A stretch of 16,808 nt of DNA from Comamonadaceae bacterium (GTDB lineage Bacteria > Pseudomonadota > Gammaproteobacteria > Burkholderiales > Burkholderiaceae). The number at the start of each line of letters is the position of its first letter. Positions within the stretch are counted from its first letter, which is position 1. Both the position numbers and the translations under genes were made by a program. The notes under the pieces are model-generated. The model did no database searches, was not told the DNA's origin, and saw nothing but the letters and a program-made list of their open reading frames with translations. Shown here in pieces: positions 1-7,304 of this stretch. The stretch lies in the NCBI GenBank assembly GCA_947374535.1, contig CANCCJ010000052.1, forward strand, positions 1 to 16,808, written 5' to 3'.

Positions 1-1122
1 CGGTTCTACCAAGTACTCGAGACCAAGAACGTCAAGCCGTTTGATACCAGCACATTCAAAAACCTAGTCAAGCATGAGCGCGTTGCCGGCACTGACGATG
101 CAGAGGGTGAAATATTCGACAACAGGTTGAATGCATCTAAGTTATCGACCGCCTCCAGCGGCATACGCGATGCAGCCAATCAAGCCGAAGTTGGTGTTGG
201 TGCTGCGGAATTGGAAATGAGTCAGTTCATCTCGCGCCAGATGCAGGACAACAAGCAAAGCCTTGCGACTGACTTTGATGGCAAGGCCAACATGGCCAAA
301 GTCGAGCAGAACGCAACCGATGGCCTGAATTTGCAACAGATCGATACCTCGGCAAGCGATCTCAATCGACAAACCATTGAATCCTCTGCCTCTGCTAGAA
401 ATGATCAGTTGATTGAAACCGATGCCGCAGAGGTGAATCGACAAGCCATTGACGTTGATGCCGCAGGGCCCCACACCGAAACGATTGAGGTGGAGGTTCG
501 TGCGCAAAACATCCAAGAAGTGGTGGGGCAGGTCAACAAGCGGTTGGATCATTTTGAGGCTACAAATTTCAGTTTTCTTCAGATCGGACGCGCGCAAAAA
601 TTCACAGATGACTTTGTGCTGATTGAAGAAGATGCGTCAGGTGTTAACCGGCAGTTGCTAGACACCTCTTTCTCGAGAATGGGGATTGCGGCGGACGCGA
701 CGCAGACAGGTAGTGGCGTAGCTTCTGCTTCTGCAGATAGTTCCGTCGTCGTAGCCATTGATGCGCAAGCGTCAAGCAGTGGCCAAGCCGCACCCAGCTC
801 TACCAGCTTCTTCGCACGCAAAGACGATGGTTTGATCTCAGTTCAAGCGGGTCGATCAGACCCGAAGAATGACAAATCATCGGCGGGTTTGCGGCTTTAC
901 AGTGGCCAGGCAACTTTGATCACTCGCCAATTTGTTTTTCCTTACAAGCAGGTTGCAGTGGCGCTGGCGGCTATTGTGTTTGCCACGCCCATCTACACGC
1001 GGCCCGTTCAAAGCCGCGGGGTTGCTGGGCCCTTGGTCATGCAGCACGAGTTCAAGTCCGAATTGCGTGAGCATCAGCAGGCGCTTGATGCTGATTTGGC
1101 TGACTTGCCGCAAGTGCGCTAG
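1..1122 (+). CDS. Unrecognised protein, 5'-truncated by window edge, with 12-residue repeats
   Basis: Frame 1 is open from base 1 to the TAG at 1120-1122, so about 373 codons of the 3' end are present and the true start lies to the left. A TTG at 127 could serve as a start, but the open codons before it (beginning RFYQVLETKN) argue for a longer gene. I do not recognise the family. The N-terminal stretch looks globular. Codons from about 214 to 678 carry a degenerate 12-residue repeat with consensus x-N-x-Q-x-I-[DE]-x-x-A-x-x. A Ser/Ala/Thr-rich linker follows at about 690-830. A short hydrophobic stretch (QVAVALAAIVFATPIY, 949-996) precedes a charged C-terminus; it might be one membrane segment or a buried strand. 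Codon choice looks less biased than in the downstream housekeeping genes, which fits an accessory gene but was not measured. It could be a surface, coiled-coil or plasmid-type protein. The reading frame is well supported; the function is unknown. Confidence 0.6.
   Translation, partial: RFYQVLETKNVKPFDTSTFKNLVKHERVAGTDDAEGEIFDNRLNASKLSTASSGIRDAANQAEVGVGAAELEMSQFISRQMQDNKQSLATDFDGKANMAKVEQNATDGLNLQQIDTSASDLNRQTIESSASARNDQLIETDAAEVNRQAIDVDAAGPHTETIEVEVRAQNIQEVVGQVNKRLDHFEATNFSFLQIGRAQKFTDDFVLIEEDASGVNRQLLDTSFSRMGIAADATQTGSGVASASADSSVVVAIDAQASSSGQAAPSSTSFFARKDDGLISVQAGRSDPKNDKSSAGLRLYSGQATLITRQFVFPYKQVAVALAAIVFATPIYTRPVQSRGVAGPLVMQHEFKSELREHQQALDADLADLPQVR
214..678 (+). repeat. Degenerate 36-bp (12-residue) tandem repeat array in the partial gene
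   Basis: In frame 1 these units align: 247-282 DNKQSLATDFDG, 286-321 ANMAKVEQNATD, 325-360 LNLQQIDTSASD, 361-396 LNRQTIESSASA, 397-432 RNDQLIETDAAE, 433-468 VNRQAIDVDAAG, 469-504 PHTETIEVEVRA and 505-540 QNIQEVVGQVNK. After a gap come 607-642 DDFVLIEEDASG and 643-678 VNRQLLDTSFSR. A poorer 11-residue unit may lie at 214-246. One extra residue separates the early units (at 283-285 and 322-324). At DNA level a 17-base block is shared by the units at 364-380 and 436-452 with one mismatch, so some duplication is recent or conserved. The Asn, Gln and Ile/Leu positions are the most constant. Confidence 0.6.
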
Positions 1123-1169
1123 CCGAGTGCGTGGAGTCGCAGCCGCAGAGCGCATAAACTCTGCCGCTT

Positions 1170-2210
1170 ATGTTGATCCTCGGTATTGAATCCTCTTGCG
1201 ACGAAACAGGTGTGGCGCTGGTCCGCTCTGAAGGCGCGGCCTTGCCTAAGTTGCTGTCGCACGCGCTTTACAGCCAAGTGGCCATGCATGTGGCCTATGG
1301 CGGCGTGGTGCCCGAGTTGGCCAGTCGTGACCACATTCGCCGCGTCATTCCGCTGGCGCGTGAGGTGATGGCCGAGGCCAAGCAAACTTTGCAAGACGTC
1401 GATGTGGTGGCTTACACCCGCGGCCCCGGCTTGGCCGGTGCTTTGCTGGTGGGCGCGGGCGTGGCTTGCGCTTTGGGGGCGGCTTTGAACAAGCCTGTGC
1501 TGGGTGTGCATCACCTCGAGGGTCATTTGCTGTCACCTTTCTTGAGCGAAGACCCGCCTGAGTTTCCGTTTGTGGCCCTGCTGGTGTCGGGCGGTCACAC
1601 GCAGCTCATGCGTGTGGATGGGGTGGGGCGCTACGAATTGCTGGGCGAAACCATTGATGACGCAGCAGGCGAGGCATTTGATAAGTCAGCCAAGCTCATG
1701 GGCTTGGGCTATCCCGGCGGTCCCGCCTTGTCAAAACTCGCCGAGCATGGCGATCCTGCTGCCTTCAAGCTGCCGCGCCCTTTGCTGCACAGCGGCAATT
1801 TAGATTTTTCATTTGCGGGCCTAAAGACGGCGGTGATGACCCAAGCCAAAAAGCTCGGCGTCGACTTAGAAGCCCGAAAAGCCGATTTGGCGGCGTCTAC
1901 CGAGGCTGCCATTGTCGAGGTGCTGCTCAAGAAGTCGCTCACTGCCTTGCGCGAAACCGGCTTGAAGCGCTTGGTGGTGGCGGGCGGCGTGGGCGCCAAC
2001 CAGCATTTGCGCGAGCAGCTCAATGCGGCTTGCAAGCGCCAAGGCGTGCGCGTGCATTACCCCGAGCTGCATTTGTGCACTGACAACGGCGCCATGATTG
2101 CCATGGCCGCCGCCATGCGCCTGCAAAGCGGCGAGGGCGGCATCGCCCAAGCCCAACCGCGCTACAGCTTTGATGTCAAGCCGCGCTGGCCGCTGGCTGA
2201 ATTGGCTTAA
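1170..2210 (+). CDS. tsaD: tRNA N6-adenosine threonylcarbamoyltransferase TsaD
   Basis: TsaD (formerly YgjD/Gcp) transfers the threonylcarbamoyl group from TC-AMP to A37 of tRNAs that read ANN codons, working with TsaB and TsaE in the cytoplasm. The 346-residue product is normal length for the family and has the ASKHA fold markers: [10 protein letters not shown] (residues 4-13), the metal-binding HHLEGH motif (114-119, His115 and His119), SGGHT (140-144), [13 protein letters not shown] (160-172), the glycine-rich [10 protein letters not shown] (272-281) and TDNGAMIA (304-311), whose Asp305 completes the metal site. The ATG at 1170 is chosen because the family begins immediately before L-G-I-E-[ST]-S. 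No good ribosome binding site precedes it; a GCAGAG/CTCTGC inverted repeat (1145-1150, 1159-1164) ends 5 nt before the start. It lies 47 nt after the unrecognised gene and is probably separate from it. Confidence 0.97.
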   Translation: MLILGIESSCDETGVALVRSEGAALPKLLSHALYSQVAMHVAYGGVVPELASRDHIRRVIPLAREVMAEAKQTLQDVDVVAYTRGPGLAGALLVGAGVACALGAALNKPVLGVHHLEGHLLSPFLSEDPPEFPFVALLVSGGHTQLMRVDGVGRYELLGETIDDAAGEAFDKSAKLMGLGYPGGPALSKLAEHGDPAAFKLPRPLLHSGNLDFSFAGLKTAVMTQAKKLGVDLEARKADLAASTEAAIVEVLLKKSLTALRETGLKRLVVAGGVGANQHLREQLNAACKRQGVRVHYPELHLCTDNGAMIAMAAAMRLQSGEGGIAQAQPRYSFDVKPRWPLAELA

Positions 2211-2226
2211 ACCACGCCCCCGTGCC

Positions 2227-2235
2227 TGCTATACT
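2227..2235 (+). promoter_or_regulatory. Extended -10 promoter candidate for rpsO
   Basis: TATACT at 2230-2235 matches five of six bases of the sigma-70 -10 consensus and is preceded by TG at 2227-2228 with one base between, the extended -10 arrangement. No good -35 is seen at the expected distance (TTAAAC at 2208-2213, 16-bp spacer, is poor), which extended -10 promoters tolerate. Transcription would begin near 2242 and give an rpsO leader of about 80 nt containing the 2269-2295 hairpin. The assignment is inferred from sequence only. Confidence 0.5.
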
Positions 2236-2268
2236 TTGTGGGCTTTACCTTTTGGGGTAGGCACAGCA

Positions 2269-2295
2269 CGTTGCACCAACTTCCACGGTGCAACG
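2269..2295 (+). promoter_or_regulatory. Perfect 9-bp hairpin in the rpsO 5' leader, candidate S15 autoregulatory element
   Basis: CGTTGCACC (2269-2277) is an exact reverse complement of GGTGCAACG (2287-2295), with a 9-nt loop AACTTCCAC. It ends 14 nt before the ribosome binding site AAGGA (2310-2314) of rpsO. There is no T-run after it, so it is not a terminator for tsaD. In several bacterial groups S15 represses its own translation by binding structured leaders, and these leaders differ between phyla. This is a plausible betaproteobacterial counterpart, by position only. Confidence 0.45.
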
Positions 2296-2321
2296 CAAGT
2301 CAAATATTTAAGGAAAAAACC

Positions 2322-2585
2322 ATGTTGACAGCAAAAATTGCCGAAGTCGTCAAAGACAACGCACGCGCCGCAGGCGATACAGGTAGTCCCGAAGTCCAAG
2401 TGGCTTTGTTGACTGCTCGTATCAATGAACTCACACCTCACTTCAAACAACACGCCAAAGACCACCATGGTCGTCGTGGTCTGTTGCGCATGGTGAGCCG
2501 TCGTCGCAAATTGCTCGACTACCTCAAGTCGAAAAACTTTGACCGTTACGCTGCACTGATCGCCAAGCTTGGCCTGCGCAAGTAA
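2322..2585 (+). CDS. rpsO: 30S ribosomal protein S15
   Basis: S15 is a primary 16S rRNA-binding protein that docks on the central domain three-way junction (helices 20-22), starts platform assembly and forms an intersubunit bridge. The 87-residue product carries the family signature: [16 protein letters not shown] (residues 19-34), the [20 protein letters not shown] core (48-67) and the C-terminal LGLRK. It is slightly shorter than the 89-residue Escherichia coli protein, the difference being at the N-terminus. The ATG at 2322 is preceded by AAGGA at 2310-2314; the frame stays open upstream to 2238, but those codons lie inside the leader hairpin and do not resemble S15. The gene is followed directly by a terminator and then pnp, the conserved rpsO-pnp pairing. 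Confidence 0.97.
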   Translation: MLTAKIAEVVKDNARAAGDTGSPEVQVALLTARINELTPHFKQHAKDHHGRRGLLRMVSRRRKLLDYLKSKNFDRYAALIAKLGLRK

Positions 2586-2603
2586 TCTCTAAAGTTCTCG
2601 CAC

Positions 2604-2640
2604 AAACGCCTGAGTTTTCAACAAGCTCAGGCGTTTTGCA
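2604..2640 (+). terminator. Intrinsic terminator after rpsO
   Basis: AAACGCCTGAG (2604-2614) pairs with CTCAGGCGTTT (2626-2636) to form an 11-bp stem with an 11-nt loop. The 3' arm runs into a short T-tract (2634-2637), with another at 2642-2645. It begins 18 nt after the rpsO stop codon. The T-tract is short, so some read-through into pnp is likely, as happens in other rpsO-pnp operons. Confidence 0.75.
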
Positions 2641-2696
2641 CTTTTAACAACTCATTTTTACAAACGGTAAGACATTCAGGCGCAGATTCGAAAGCT

Positions 2697-2736
2697 GTGT
2701 CATTCCAAAAAAGTCCCAGCTTTTCTGGAATGGCAT
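2697..2736 (+). promoter_or_regulatory. Long pnp 5' leader hairpin, candidate RNase III/PNPase autoregulatory site
   Basis: CATTCCA (2701-2707) pairs with TGGAATG (2726-2732). After one A/C mismatch, AAAAG (2709-2713) pairs with CTTTT (2720-2724), closing a 6-nt loop. Outside, GTGT (2697-2700) pairs with GCAT (2733-2736) using two wobbles. The total is 16 pairs over 17 positions, ending 32 nt before the AAGGAAA ribosome binding site of pnp. In enterobacteria the pnp leader forms a long stem that RNase III cuts, after which PNPase represses its own translation. The position and double-stranded length here fit that scheme, but conservation was not tested. Confidence 0.55.
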
Positions 2737-2779
2737 CGTGTGCTGCGCCGTGTCATGCCAAATTTCATAAGGAAAACAC

Positions 2780-4912
2780 ATGTCAATTTTCAACAAAGTT
2801 ACCAAGACATTCCAATGGGGCCAACACACGGTCACCATGGAAACCGGCGAAGTCGCTCGCCAAGCTGGCGGCGCTGTGCTCGTCAACATGGACGACACCG
2901 TGGTCTTAGCCACCGTTGTGGGTTCGAAGATCGCCAAAGCTGGCCAAGACTTCTTCCCTTTGACCGTGGACTACATCGAGAAAACCTACGCTGCAGGCAA
3001 GATTCCCGGCAGCTTCTTCAAGCGTGAAGCCAAGCCTAGCGAACACGAGACATTGACCAGCCGTCTGATCGATCGCCCCATCCGTCCTTTGTTCCCAGAA
3101 GGCTTCTACAACGACGTGCACGTGGTGATTCACACCGTGTCGTTGAACCCAGAAGTTGATGCTGACATCGCAGCTTTGATCGCTGTGTCTGCCGCTTTGA
3201 GCATCTCTGGCATTCCTTTCAACGGCCCCATCGGTGCCGCTCGCGTGGGTTACATCAACGGCGAATACGTCTTGAACCCAGGTCAAACACAACGCAAAGA
3301 CAGCGCGATGGACCTCGTGGTCGCGGGTACCGAAGCCGCTGTGTTGATGGTGGAATCTGAAGCCCAGCAACTCTCAGAAGAAATCATGTTGGGTGCTGTG
3401 GTGTTTGGCCACGAGCAAGGCAACATCGCCATCAACGCCATCCACGAATTGGTGCGCGACGCTGGCAAACCTGCTTGGGACTGGACTGCGCCTGCCAAGG
3501 ATGAGCCATTGATCGCTAAAGTCACCGCACAAGCGGAAGACAAACTGCGCGCTGCTTACCAAATCCGCAACAAACAAGCACGTACACACGCTTGCCGTGA
3601 AGCCTACGGCGCTGTAATGGCTGGTTTGAAGGCTGACGGCGTTGAGTTTGATGCCGTCAAAGTTGAAAACATGCTGTTCGACATCGAAGCGCACATTGTT
3701 CGCAGCCAAATTTTGGCAGGTGAGCCTCGCATCGACGGCCGCGATACACGCACCGTGCGTCCTATCGAAATCCGCAACAGCGTGCTGCCACGCACCCATG
3801 GTTCTGCCTTGTTCACTCGCGGCGAAACCCAAGCTTTGGTGGTCACTACTTTGGGTACCGAGCGCGACGCACAGCGCATCGACGCTTTGGCCGGTGAGTA
3901 TGAAGACCGGTTCATGATGCACTACAACATGCCTCCGTTCGCCACGGGCGAAGTGGGTCGCATGGGTTCGACCAAGCGCCGCGAAATCGGTCACGGCCGT
4001 TTGGCTAAGCGGGCTTTGGTGGCTGTGTTGCCAACCAAAGAAGAGTTCCCTTACACCATGCGCGTGGTGTCTGAGATCACAGAATCCAACGGTTCTTCAT
4101 CCATGGCTTCGGTCTGCGGCGGTTGTTTGTCCATGATGGACGCGGGCGTGCCGATGAAAGCGCACGTGGCTGGTATCGCCATGGGCTTGATCAAAGACGG
4201 CAATCGTTTTGCTGTGTTGACTGACATCTTGGGCGACGAAGATCACTTGGGCGATATGGACTTCAAAGTGGCTGGTACTACCAACGGTATTACCGCTTTG
4301 CAGATGGACATCAAGATCCAAGGCATCACCAAAGAAATCATGCAAGTGGCATTGGCTCAAGCCAAAGAAGCGCGCATGCACATTTTGGACAAGATGCAAG
4401 CAGCGATGGGCGAAGCCAAGACCGAAGTGTCTGACTTTGCACCTAAGTTGTTCACCATGAAGATCAACCCTGAGAAGATTCGTGACGTGATCGGCAAAGG
4501 TGGCGCCACCATCCGTGCATTGACCGAAGAAACCGGTTGCCAAATCAACATCGAAGAAGACGGCACCATCACCATCGCTGCCACAGACGGTGCTAAGGCT
4601 GAAGAAGCCAAGCGTCGCATTGCTGAGATCACGGCTGAAGTTGAAATCGGCAAAATCTATGAAGGCCCTATCACTAAGATTTTGGACTTCGGTGCCTTGG
4701 TTAACTTGTTGCCCGGCAAAGACGGTTTGTTGCACATCAGCCAGATCGCCCATGAGCGCGTCGAGAAGGTCACTGACTACCTGAGCGAAGGTCAAATCGT
4801 GCGCGTGAAAGTGCTCGAAACCGACGAAAAAGGTCGCGTGAAGTTGTCGATGAAAGCGTTGATGGACCGCCCTCAAGCGGACCACGCACACGAAGCTGCG
4901 CCACAAGCCTAA
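2780..4912 (+). CDS. pnp: Polyribonucleotide nucleotidyltransferase (PNPase)
   Basis: PNPase degrades RNA 3' to 5' by phosphorolysis, releasing nucleoside diphosphates, and is a core part of the RNA degradosome. The 710-residue product has the full architecture: first RNase PH domain (about 10-145) with FFKRE and [15 protein letters not shown], a helical linker domain (about 150-240), the second, catalytic RNase PH domain (about 320-460), a KH domain with [12 protein letters not shown] (about 555-615, GKGG at 572-575) and an S1 domain (about 624-692). The sequence [11 protein letters not shown] places acidic residues at D486 and D492, the same numbering as the E. coli catalytic aspartates. 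The ATG at 2780 has AAGGAAA at 2769-2775. The C-terminal tail is short and His/Ala-rich. It is preceded by a structured leader and followed after 25 nt by a quinone oxidoreductase gene. Confidence 0.98.
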   Translation: MSIFNKVTKTFQWGQHTVTMETGEVARQAGGAVLVNMDDTVVLATVVGSKIAKAGQDFFPLTVDYIEKTYAAGKIPGSFFKREAKPSEHETLTSRLIDRPIRPLFPEGFYNDVHVVIHTVSLNPEVDADIAALIAVSAALSISGIPFNGPIGAARVGYINGEYVLNPGQTQRKDSAMDLVVAGTEAAVLMVESEAQQLSEEIMLGAVVFGHEQGNIAINAIHELVRDAGKPAWDWTAPAKDEPLIAKVTAQAEDKLRAAYQIRNKQARTHACREAYGAVMAGLKADGVEFDAVKVENMLFDIEAHIVRSQILAGEPRIDGRDTRTVRPIEIRNSVLPRTHGSALFTRGETQALVVTTLGTERDAQRIDALAGEYEDRFMMHYNMPPFATGEVGRMGSTKRREIGHGRLAKRALVAVLPTKEEFPYTMRVVSEITESNGSSSMASVCGGCLSMMDAGVPMKAHVAGIAMGLIKDGNRFAVLTDILGDEDHLGDMDFKVAGTTNGITALQMDIKIQGITKEIMQVALAQAKEARMHILDKMQAAMGEAKTEVSDFAPKLFTMKINPEKIRDVIGKGGATIRALTEETGCQINIEEDGTITIAATDGAKAEEAKRRIAEITAEVEIGKIYEGPITKILDFGALVNLLPGKDGLLHISQIAHERVEKVTDYLSEGQIVRVKVLETDEKGRVKLSMKALMDRPQADHAHEAAPQA

Positions 4913-4937
4913 GTCAAGGCAGGATGCGGTCGCGCAC

Positions 4938-5942
4938 ATGATGCACATCGTTGAAATCTCTACGCCCGGCGCCCCTGAGGTGCTTTGCCCTGCCCAGCAG
5001 CCTGTGCCGCTGGCGGGTGTGGGTGAGTTGCTGATTCGTGTCAGCGCCAGTGGCGTCAATCGCCCTGACGTGCTGCAACGAACCGGCAATTACCCAGTGC
5101 CAGCGGGCGCCTCAGATGTGCCAGGCTTGGAGGTTGCAGGTGTCATCGAATCAGGTGATGAAGCGGCAATGGCTGCGGCTGATCTGAAAGTGGGCGATCG
5201 TGTTTGTGCTTTGGTGGCAGGTGGCGGTTATGCGCAGTATTGCGTGGCGCCTGTCGCCCAATGCTTGCCGGTGCCCCAAGGGTTAAGTGATGTCGAAGCG
5301 GCTTCGCTGCCAGAGACATTCTTTACTGTTTGGAGCAATGTGTTTGACCGTGCGCATTTGCAAGCGGGTGAAACATTGCTCGTGCAAGGCGGTTCAAGTG
5401 GCATTGGTGTGACGGCGATTCAAATGGCCAAGGCCTTGGGTGCCATCGTCATCGTGACCGCGGGTAGCGACGAGAAGTGTGCTGCTTGCATGGCGCTTGG
5501 TGCCGATCATGCGATCAACTACAAAACCCATGATTTTGCAGCGGAGGCAAAACGTCTGACGAATGGCAAAGGTGTGGATGTGGTGTTGGACATGGTCGCT
5601 GGCGACTATGTGGCGCGCGAGGTGGAATGTTTGGCTGAAGATGGCCGTTTGGTCATCATCGCCTTGCAAGGCGGCGTCAAGAGCAACTTCAATGCGGGCT
5701 TGGTACTGCGTCGTCGTCTCACCATCACAGGCTCTACTTTGCGTCCTCGTTCGGTGGCGTTCAAGGCAGCGATTGCTCAGAATTTGCGTGCACATGTGTG
5801 GCCATTGCTTGAGTCTGGGCGCATCAAGCCCGTGATTCATTCGACCTTTGATGCGGCTTCTGCCGATGGCGCAGCGAATGCGCATCGTTTGATGGAATCC
5901 AATCAGCACATTGGCAAAATTGTTTTGACTTGGAGTATGTGA
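4938..5942 (+). CDS. NAD(P)H-dependent quinone oxidoreductase, MDR/PIG3-like
   Basis: This is a medium-chain dehydrogenase/reductase of the zinc-free quinone oxidoreductase branch (PIG3/Qor-like), predicted to reduce quinones or related carbonyl compounds with NADPH. The 334-residue product shows the N-terminal GroES-like domain with [16 protein letters not shown] (39-54) and GLEVAGVI (63-70), then a Rossmann domain with the nucleotide-binding [20 protein letters not shown] (150-169). The structural-zinc cysteine cluster of alcohol dehydrogenases is absent. Start: ATG ATG at 4938/4941; AGGA at 4921-4924 is rather far away, so either ATG could be used. A five-codon ORF (4924-4941) ends on the start codon and could couple initiation, though it may be chance. 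Its TGA overlaps the tpiA ATG (TGATG), so it is probably cotranscribed with tpiA and secG. The in vivo substrate cannot be told from sequence. Confidence 0.9.
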   Translation: MMHIVEISTPGAPEVLCPAQQPVPLAGVGELLIRVSASGVNRPDVLQRTGNYPVPAGASDVPGLEVAGVIESGDEAAMAAADLKVGDRVCALVAGGGYAQYCVAPVAQCLPVPQGLSDVEAASLPETFFTVWSNVFDRAHLQAGETLLVQGGSSGIGVTAIQMAKALGAIVIVTAGSDEKCAACMALGADHAINYKTHDFAAEAKRLTNGKGVDVVLDMVAGDYVAREVECLAEDGRLVIIALQGGVKSNFNAGLVLRRRLTITGSTLRPRSVAFKAAIAQNLRAHVWPLLESGRIKPVIHSTFDAASADGAANAHRLMESNQHIGKIVLTWSM

Positions 5943-6697
5943 TGAAGCAAAAACTCATCGCAGGCAACTGGAAGATGAATGGCAGCTTGGCTGCCAACGA
6001 GGCTTTGGTGCACGGTGTGCAGCAGGGCTTGCAAGCTTTGGGTGGTGAGAAGCCTCAAGTGGTCATGTGTGTGCCTGCGACGTATTTGTCGCAAGTGCAG
6101 CAACTCCTTCAAGGGTTTGGTGTTGACCTGGGTTCACAAGATGTGTCGGCGCACGAGCAGGGCGCATACACGGGTGAAATTTCGGCTGCGATGCTGAAAG
6201 AATTTGCGGTCCGATACGCCATCGTGGGCCATTCAGAGCGTCGTCAGTACCATGGTGAAACCGATGAGCAAGTGGCGTTCAAAGCGCAACGCGCGTTGTC
6301 GGTGGGCATCACGCCCATCGTGTGTGTGGGTGAAACCTTGGCTGAGCACGAAGCGGGCAAGACGGAAGAAGTGGTCAAGCGCCAGTTGGCGGCTGTGATT
6401 CACACCAACGGTCATTGCATCAGTGAAATCGTCGTGGCTTACGAGCCTGTATGGGCCATTGGTACAGGTAAAACTGCCTCGCCAGAGCAGGCACAAGCCG
6501 TGCACGCTGTGTTGCGTGCTCAGTTGAAAGCCGCGACCGAGCATTCGGATCGTGTGCACATCTTGTATGGTGGCAGCATGAATGCGGCGAATGCTGCAGA
6601 GTTGCTGTCGCAGCCAGACATTGACGGCGGTTTGATCGGTGGTGCCGCTTTGAAGGTGGCAGATTTCTTGACCATCATCGCTGCTGCGGCACGTTGA
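5942..6697 (+). CDS. tpiA: Triosephosphate isomerase
   Basis: The enzyme interconverts dihydroxyacetone phosphate and glyceraldehyde 3-phosphate in glycolysis and gluconeogenesis, in the cytoplasm. The 251-residue TIM barrel is normal length. Visible active-site elements are AGNWKMNG (residues 7-14, with Asn9 and Lys11), the electrophilic His97 in IVGHSERR (94-101), the catalytic base Glu168 in [15 protein letters not shown] (165-179, including the closing loop 6), and the phosphate-binding [10 protein letters not shown] (208-217) and [10 protein letters not shown] (229-238). The ATG at 5942 is preferred over an in-frame TTG at 5930: GGAG (5932-5935) lies 6 nt upstream of the ATG and the family starts just before [10 protein letters not shown]. 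It overlaps the upstream stop by one base, so translation is likely coupled. Confidence 0.98.
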   Translation: MKQKLIAGNWKMNGSLAANEALVHGVQQGLQALGGEKPQVVMCVPATYLSQVQQLLQGFGVDLGSQDVSAHEQGAYTGEISAAMLKEFAVRYAIVGHSERRQYHGETDEQVAFKAQRALSVGITPIVCVGETLAEHEAGKTEEVVKRQLAAVIHTNGHCISEIVVAYEPVWAIGTGKTASPEQAQAVHAVLRAQLKAATEHSDRVHILYGGSMNAANAAELLSQPDIDGGLIGGAALKVADFLTIIAAAAR

Positions 6698-6723
6698 AAT
6701 TAATACATTTTTCGGAGTTTTTT

Positions 6724-7062
6724 ATGAGTTTGATTTTGAATATTGTCCAAGTGGTTCAGTTGTTGGCTGCTTTGGGCATGATTGGTTTGATTTTGGTTCA
6801 GCACGGCAAAGGCGCTGATATGGGCGCCGCATTTGGTAGCGGCAGCTCTGGCAGCTTGTTTGGTGCCAGCGGTGGCGCGAACTTCTTGTCGCGTACCACG
6901 GGTGTGTTGGCGGCTGTGTTCTTTGTGTGCACCTTGGCATTGGCTTACTTCGGTAACTTGCGTCCTGTCAGCTCTGGCAGTGTGCTTGAAGGCTCTGTGG
7001 TGGCACCTGCGCCAGTGGCAGAAGTGCCTGCGTCCGGCGCAGCGCAAATCCCAACCAAGTAA
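6724..7062 (+). CDS. secG: Preprotein translocase subunit SecG
   Basis: SecG is the small, non-essential subunit of the SecYEG translocon in the inner membrane and assists SecA-driven export. The 112-residue product has two predicted membrane helices (about 3-25 and 57-77) joined by the conserved cytoplasmic loop containing LVQHGKGADMGAAFG (24-38) and GASGGANFLSRTTG (47-60). The C-terminal tail of about 30 residues is rich in Ala, Pro and Val, as is common in proteobacterial SecG. The ATG at 6724 has GGAG at 6714-6717; the in-frame TTG at 6694 would add ten unrelated residues and overlap tpiA. It starts 26 nt after tpiA. Confidence 0.96.
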   Translation: MSLILNIVQVVQLLAALGMIGLILVQHGKGADMGAAFGSGSSGSLFGASGGANFLSRTTGVLAAVFFVCTLALAYFGNLRPVSSGSVLEGSVVAPAPVAEVPASGAAQIPTK

Positions 7063-7107
7063 TCACAAAACCTTCACGCTTCAGAGAGATTGGGGCCCTT
7101 TTCGGGT

Positions 7108-7159
7108 TAAAATCTAAAGCTGTTCAGGAAGCGTTATCCCTCTTCGCTTTTGCAGAACA
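7108..7159 (+). promoter_or_regulatory. tRNA 5' leader: weak -10-like element and hairpin
   Basis: TAAAAT at 7108-7113 resembles a sigma-70 -10 box, but no convincing -35 is seen at the right distance. Just downstream, TGTTC (7121-7125) pairs with GAACA (7155-7159), and inside it GGAAGCG (7127-7133) pairs with CGCTTTT (7145-7151) with two G-T wobbles, leaving an 11-nt loop. No T-run follows, so it is a poor terminator for secG. It may be a precursor-tRNA leader structure or a processing site between secG and the tRNA. Confidence 0.3.
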
Positions 7160-7170
7160 AATAACCCAAA

Positions 7171-7255
7171 GCCGTCGTGGTGAAATTGGTAGACACGCTA
7201 TCTTGAGGTGGTAGTGGCGAAAGCTGTGCGAGTTCGAGTCTCGCCGACGGCACCA
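7171..7255 (+). tRNA. tRNA-Leu, anticodon GAG
   Basis: All parts of a class II tRNA are present. The 7-bp acceptor stem is GCCGTCG (7171-7177) with CGACGGC (7245-7251), followed by discriminator A7252 and an encoded CCA (7253-7255). The D arm contains AATTGGTAGACAC. The anticodon stem is CTATC (7198-7202) with GGTAG (7210-7214), and the loop TTGAGGT gives anticodon GAG at 7205-7207. A long variable arm is closed by TGGC/GCTG around GAAA. The T stem is GCGAG/CTCGC with loop TTCGAGT (7233-7239). The long variable arm, A73 discriminator and GAG anticodon identify leucine, reading CUU and CUC. It closely resembles E. coli leuU. It lies between secG and nuoA. Confidence 0.97.
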
Positions 7256-7262
7256 TCCAAAA

Positions 7263-7304
7263 AAGTCTGCTGTAACTCTGGTGTCAACCAGTTACGGCAG
7301 ACTT
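7263..7304. terminator. 15-bp hairpin between tRNA-Leu and nuoA, terminator-like on the minus strand
   Basis: AAGTCTGC (7263-7270) pairs with GCAGACTT (7297-7304); T7271 and G7296 wobble; GTAACT (7272-7277) pairs with AGTTAC (7290-7295). An inner TGGT/ACCA pairing is an alternative. On the plus strand only CGCAGAC follows, with no T-run. On the minus strand the hairpin is followed by six T (complement of A7259-7264), the form of an intrinsic terminator. It may therefore stop antisense transcription toward the tRNA, act as a 3' processing barrier for the tRNA, or form part of the nuo leader. Confidence 0.45.

Noticed and set aside
247..540. 36-bp periodic repeats considered as a CRISPR array
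   Set aside because: The units are contiguous, degenerate and in one reading frame, with no spacers between identical repeats.
142..597. 151-codon minus-strand frame opposite the partial repeat gene
   Set aside because: The + frame is open across the whole 1-1122 interval and shows a protein-level repeat with conserved columns, so the + frame is the coding one.
1145..1164. 6-bp inverted repeat just before tsaD, considered as an operator or terminator
   Set aside because: It is short, has no T-run, and such a stem is expected by chance in a window of this size.
2222..2264. GTGCCT/AGGCAC long-range inverted repeat between tsaD and rpsO
   Set aside because: Only 6 bp over a 31-nt loop, and the left arm lies upstream of the predicted rpsO start site, so it would not be in that transcript.
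2644..2673. Possible -35/-10 pair (TTAACA, TAAGAC) for a separate pnp promoter
   Set aside because: The -10 match is poor and the -35 overlaps the end of the rpsO terminator; not strong enough to list.
4097..5089. 330-codon open frame on the minus strand opposite pnp
   Set aside because: It is a shadow of the strongly biased codon use in pnp; the product is Val/Asp/His-rich with no recognisable motif, and pnp on the other strand is certain.
7171..7255. tRNA-Leu considered as an integration site for a mobile element
   Set aside because: No integrase, no second copy of the tRNA 3' end and no foreign genes lie next to it; core nuo genes follow directly.
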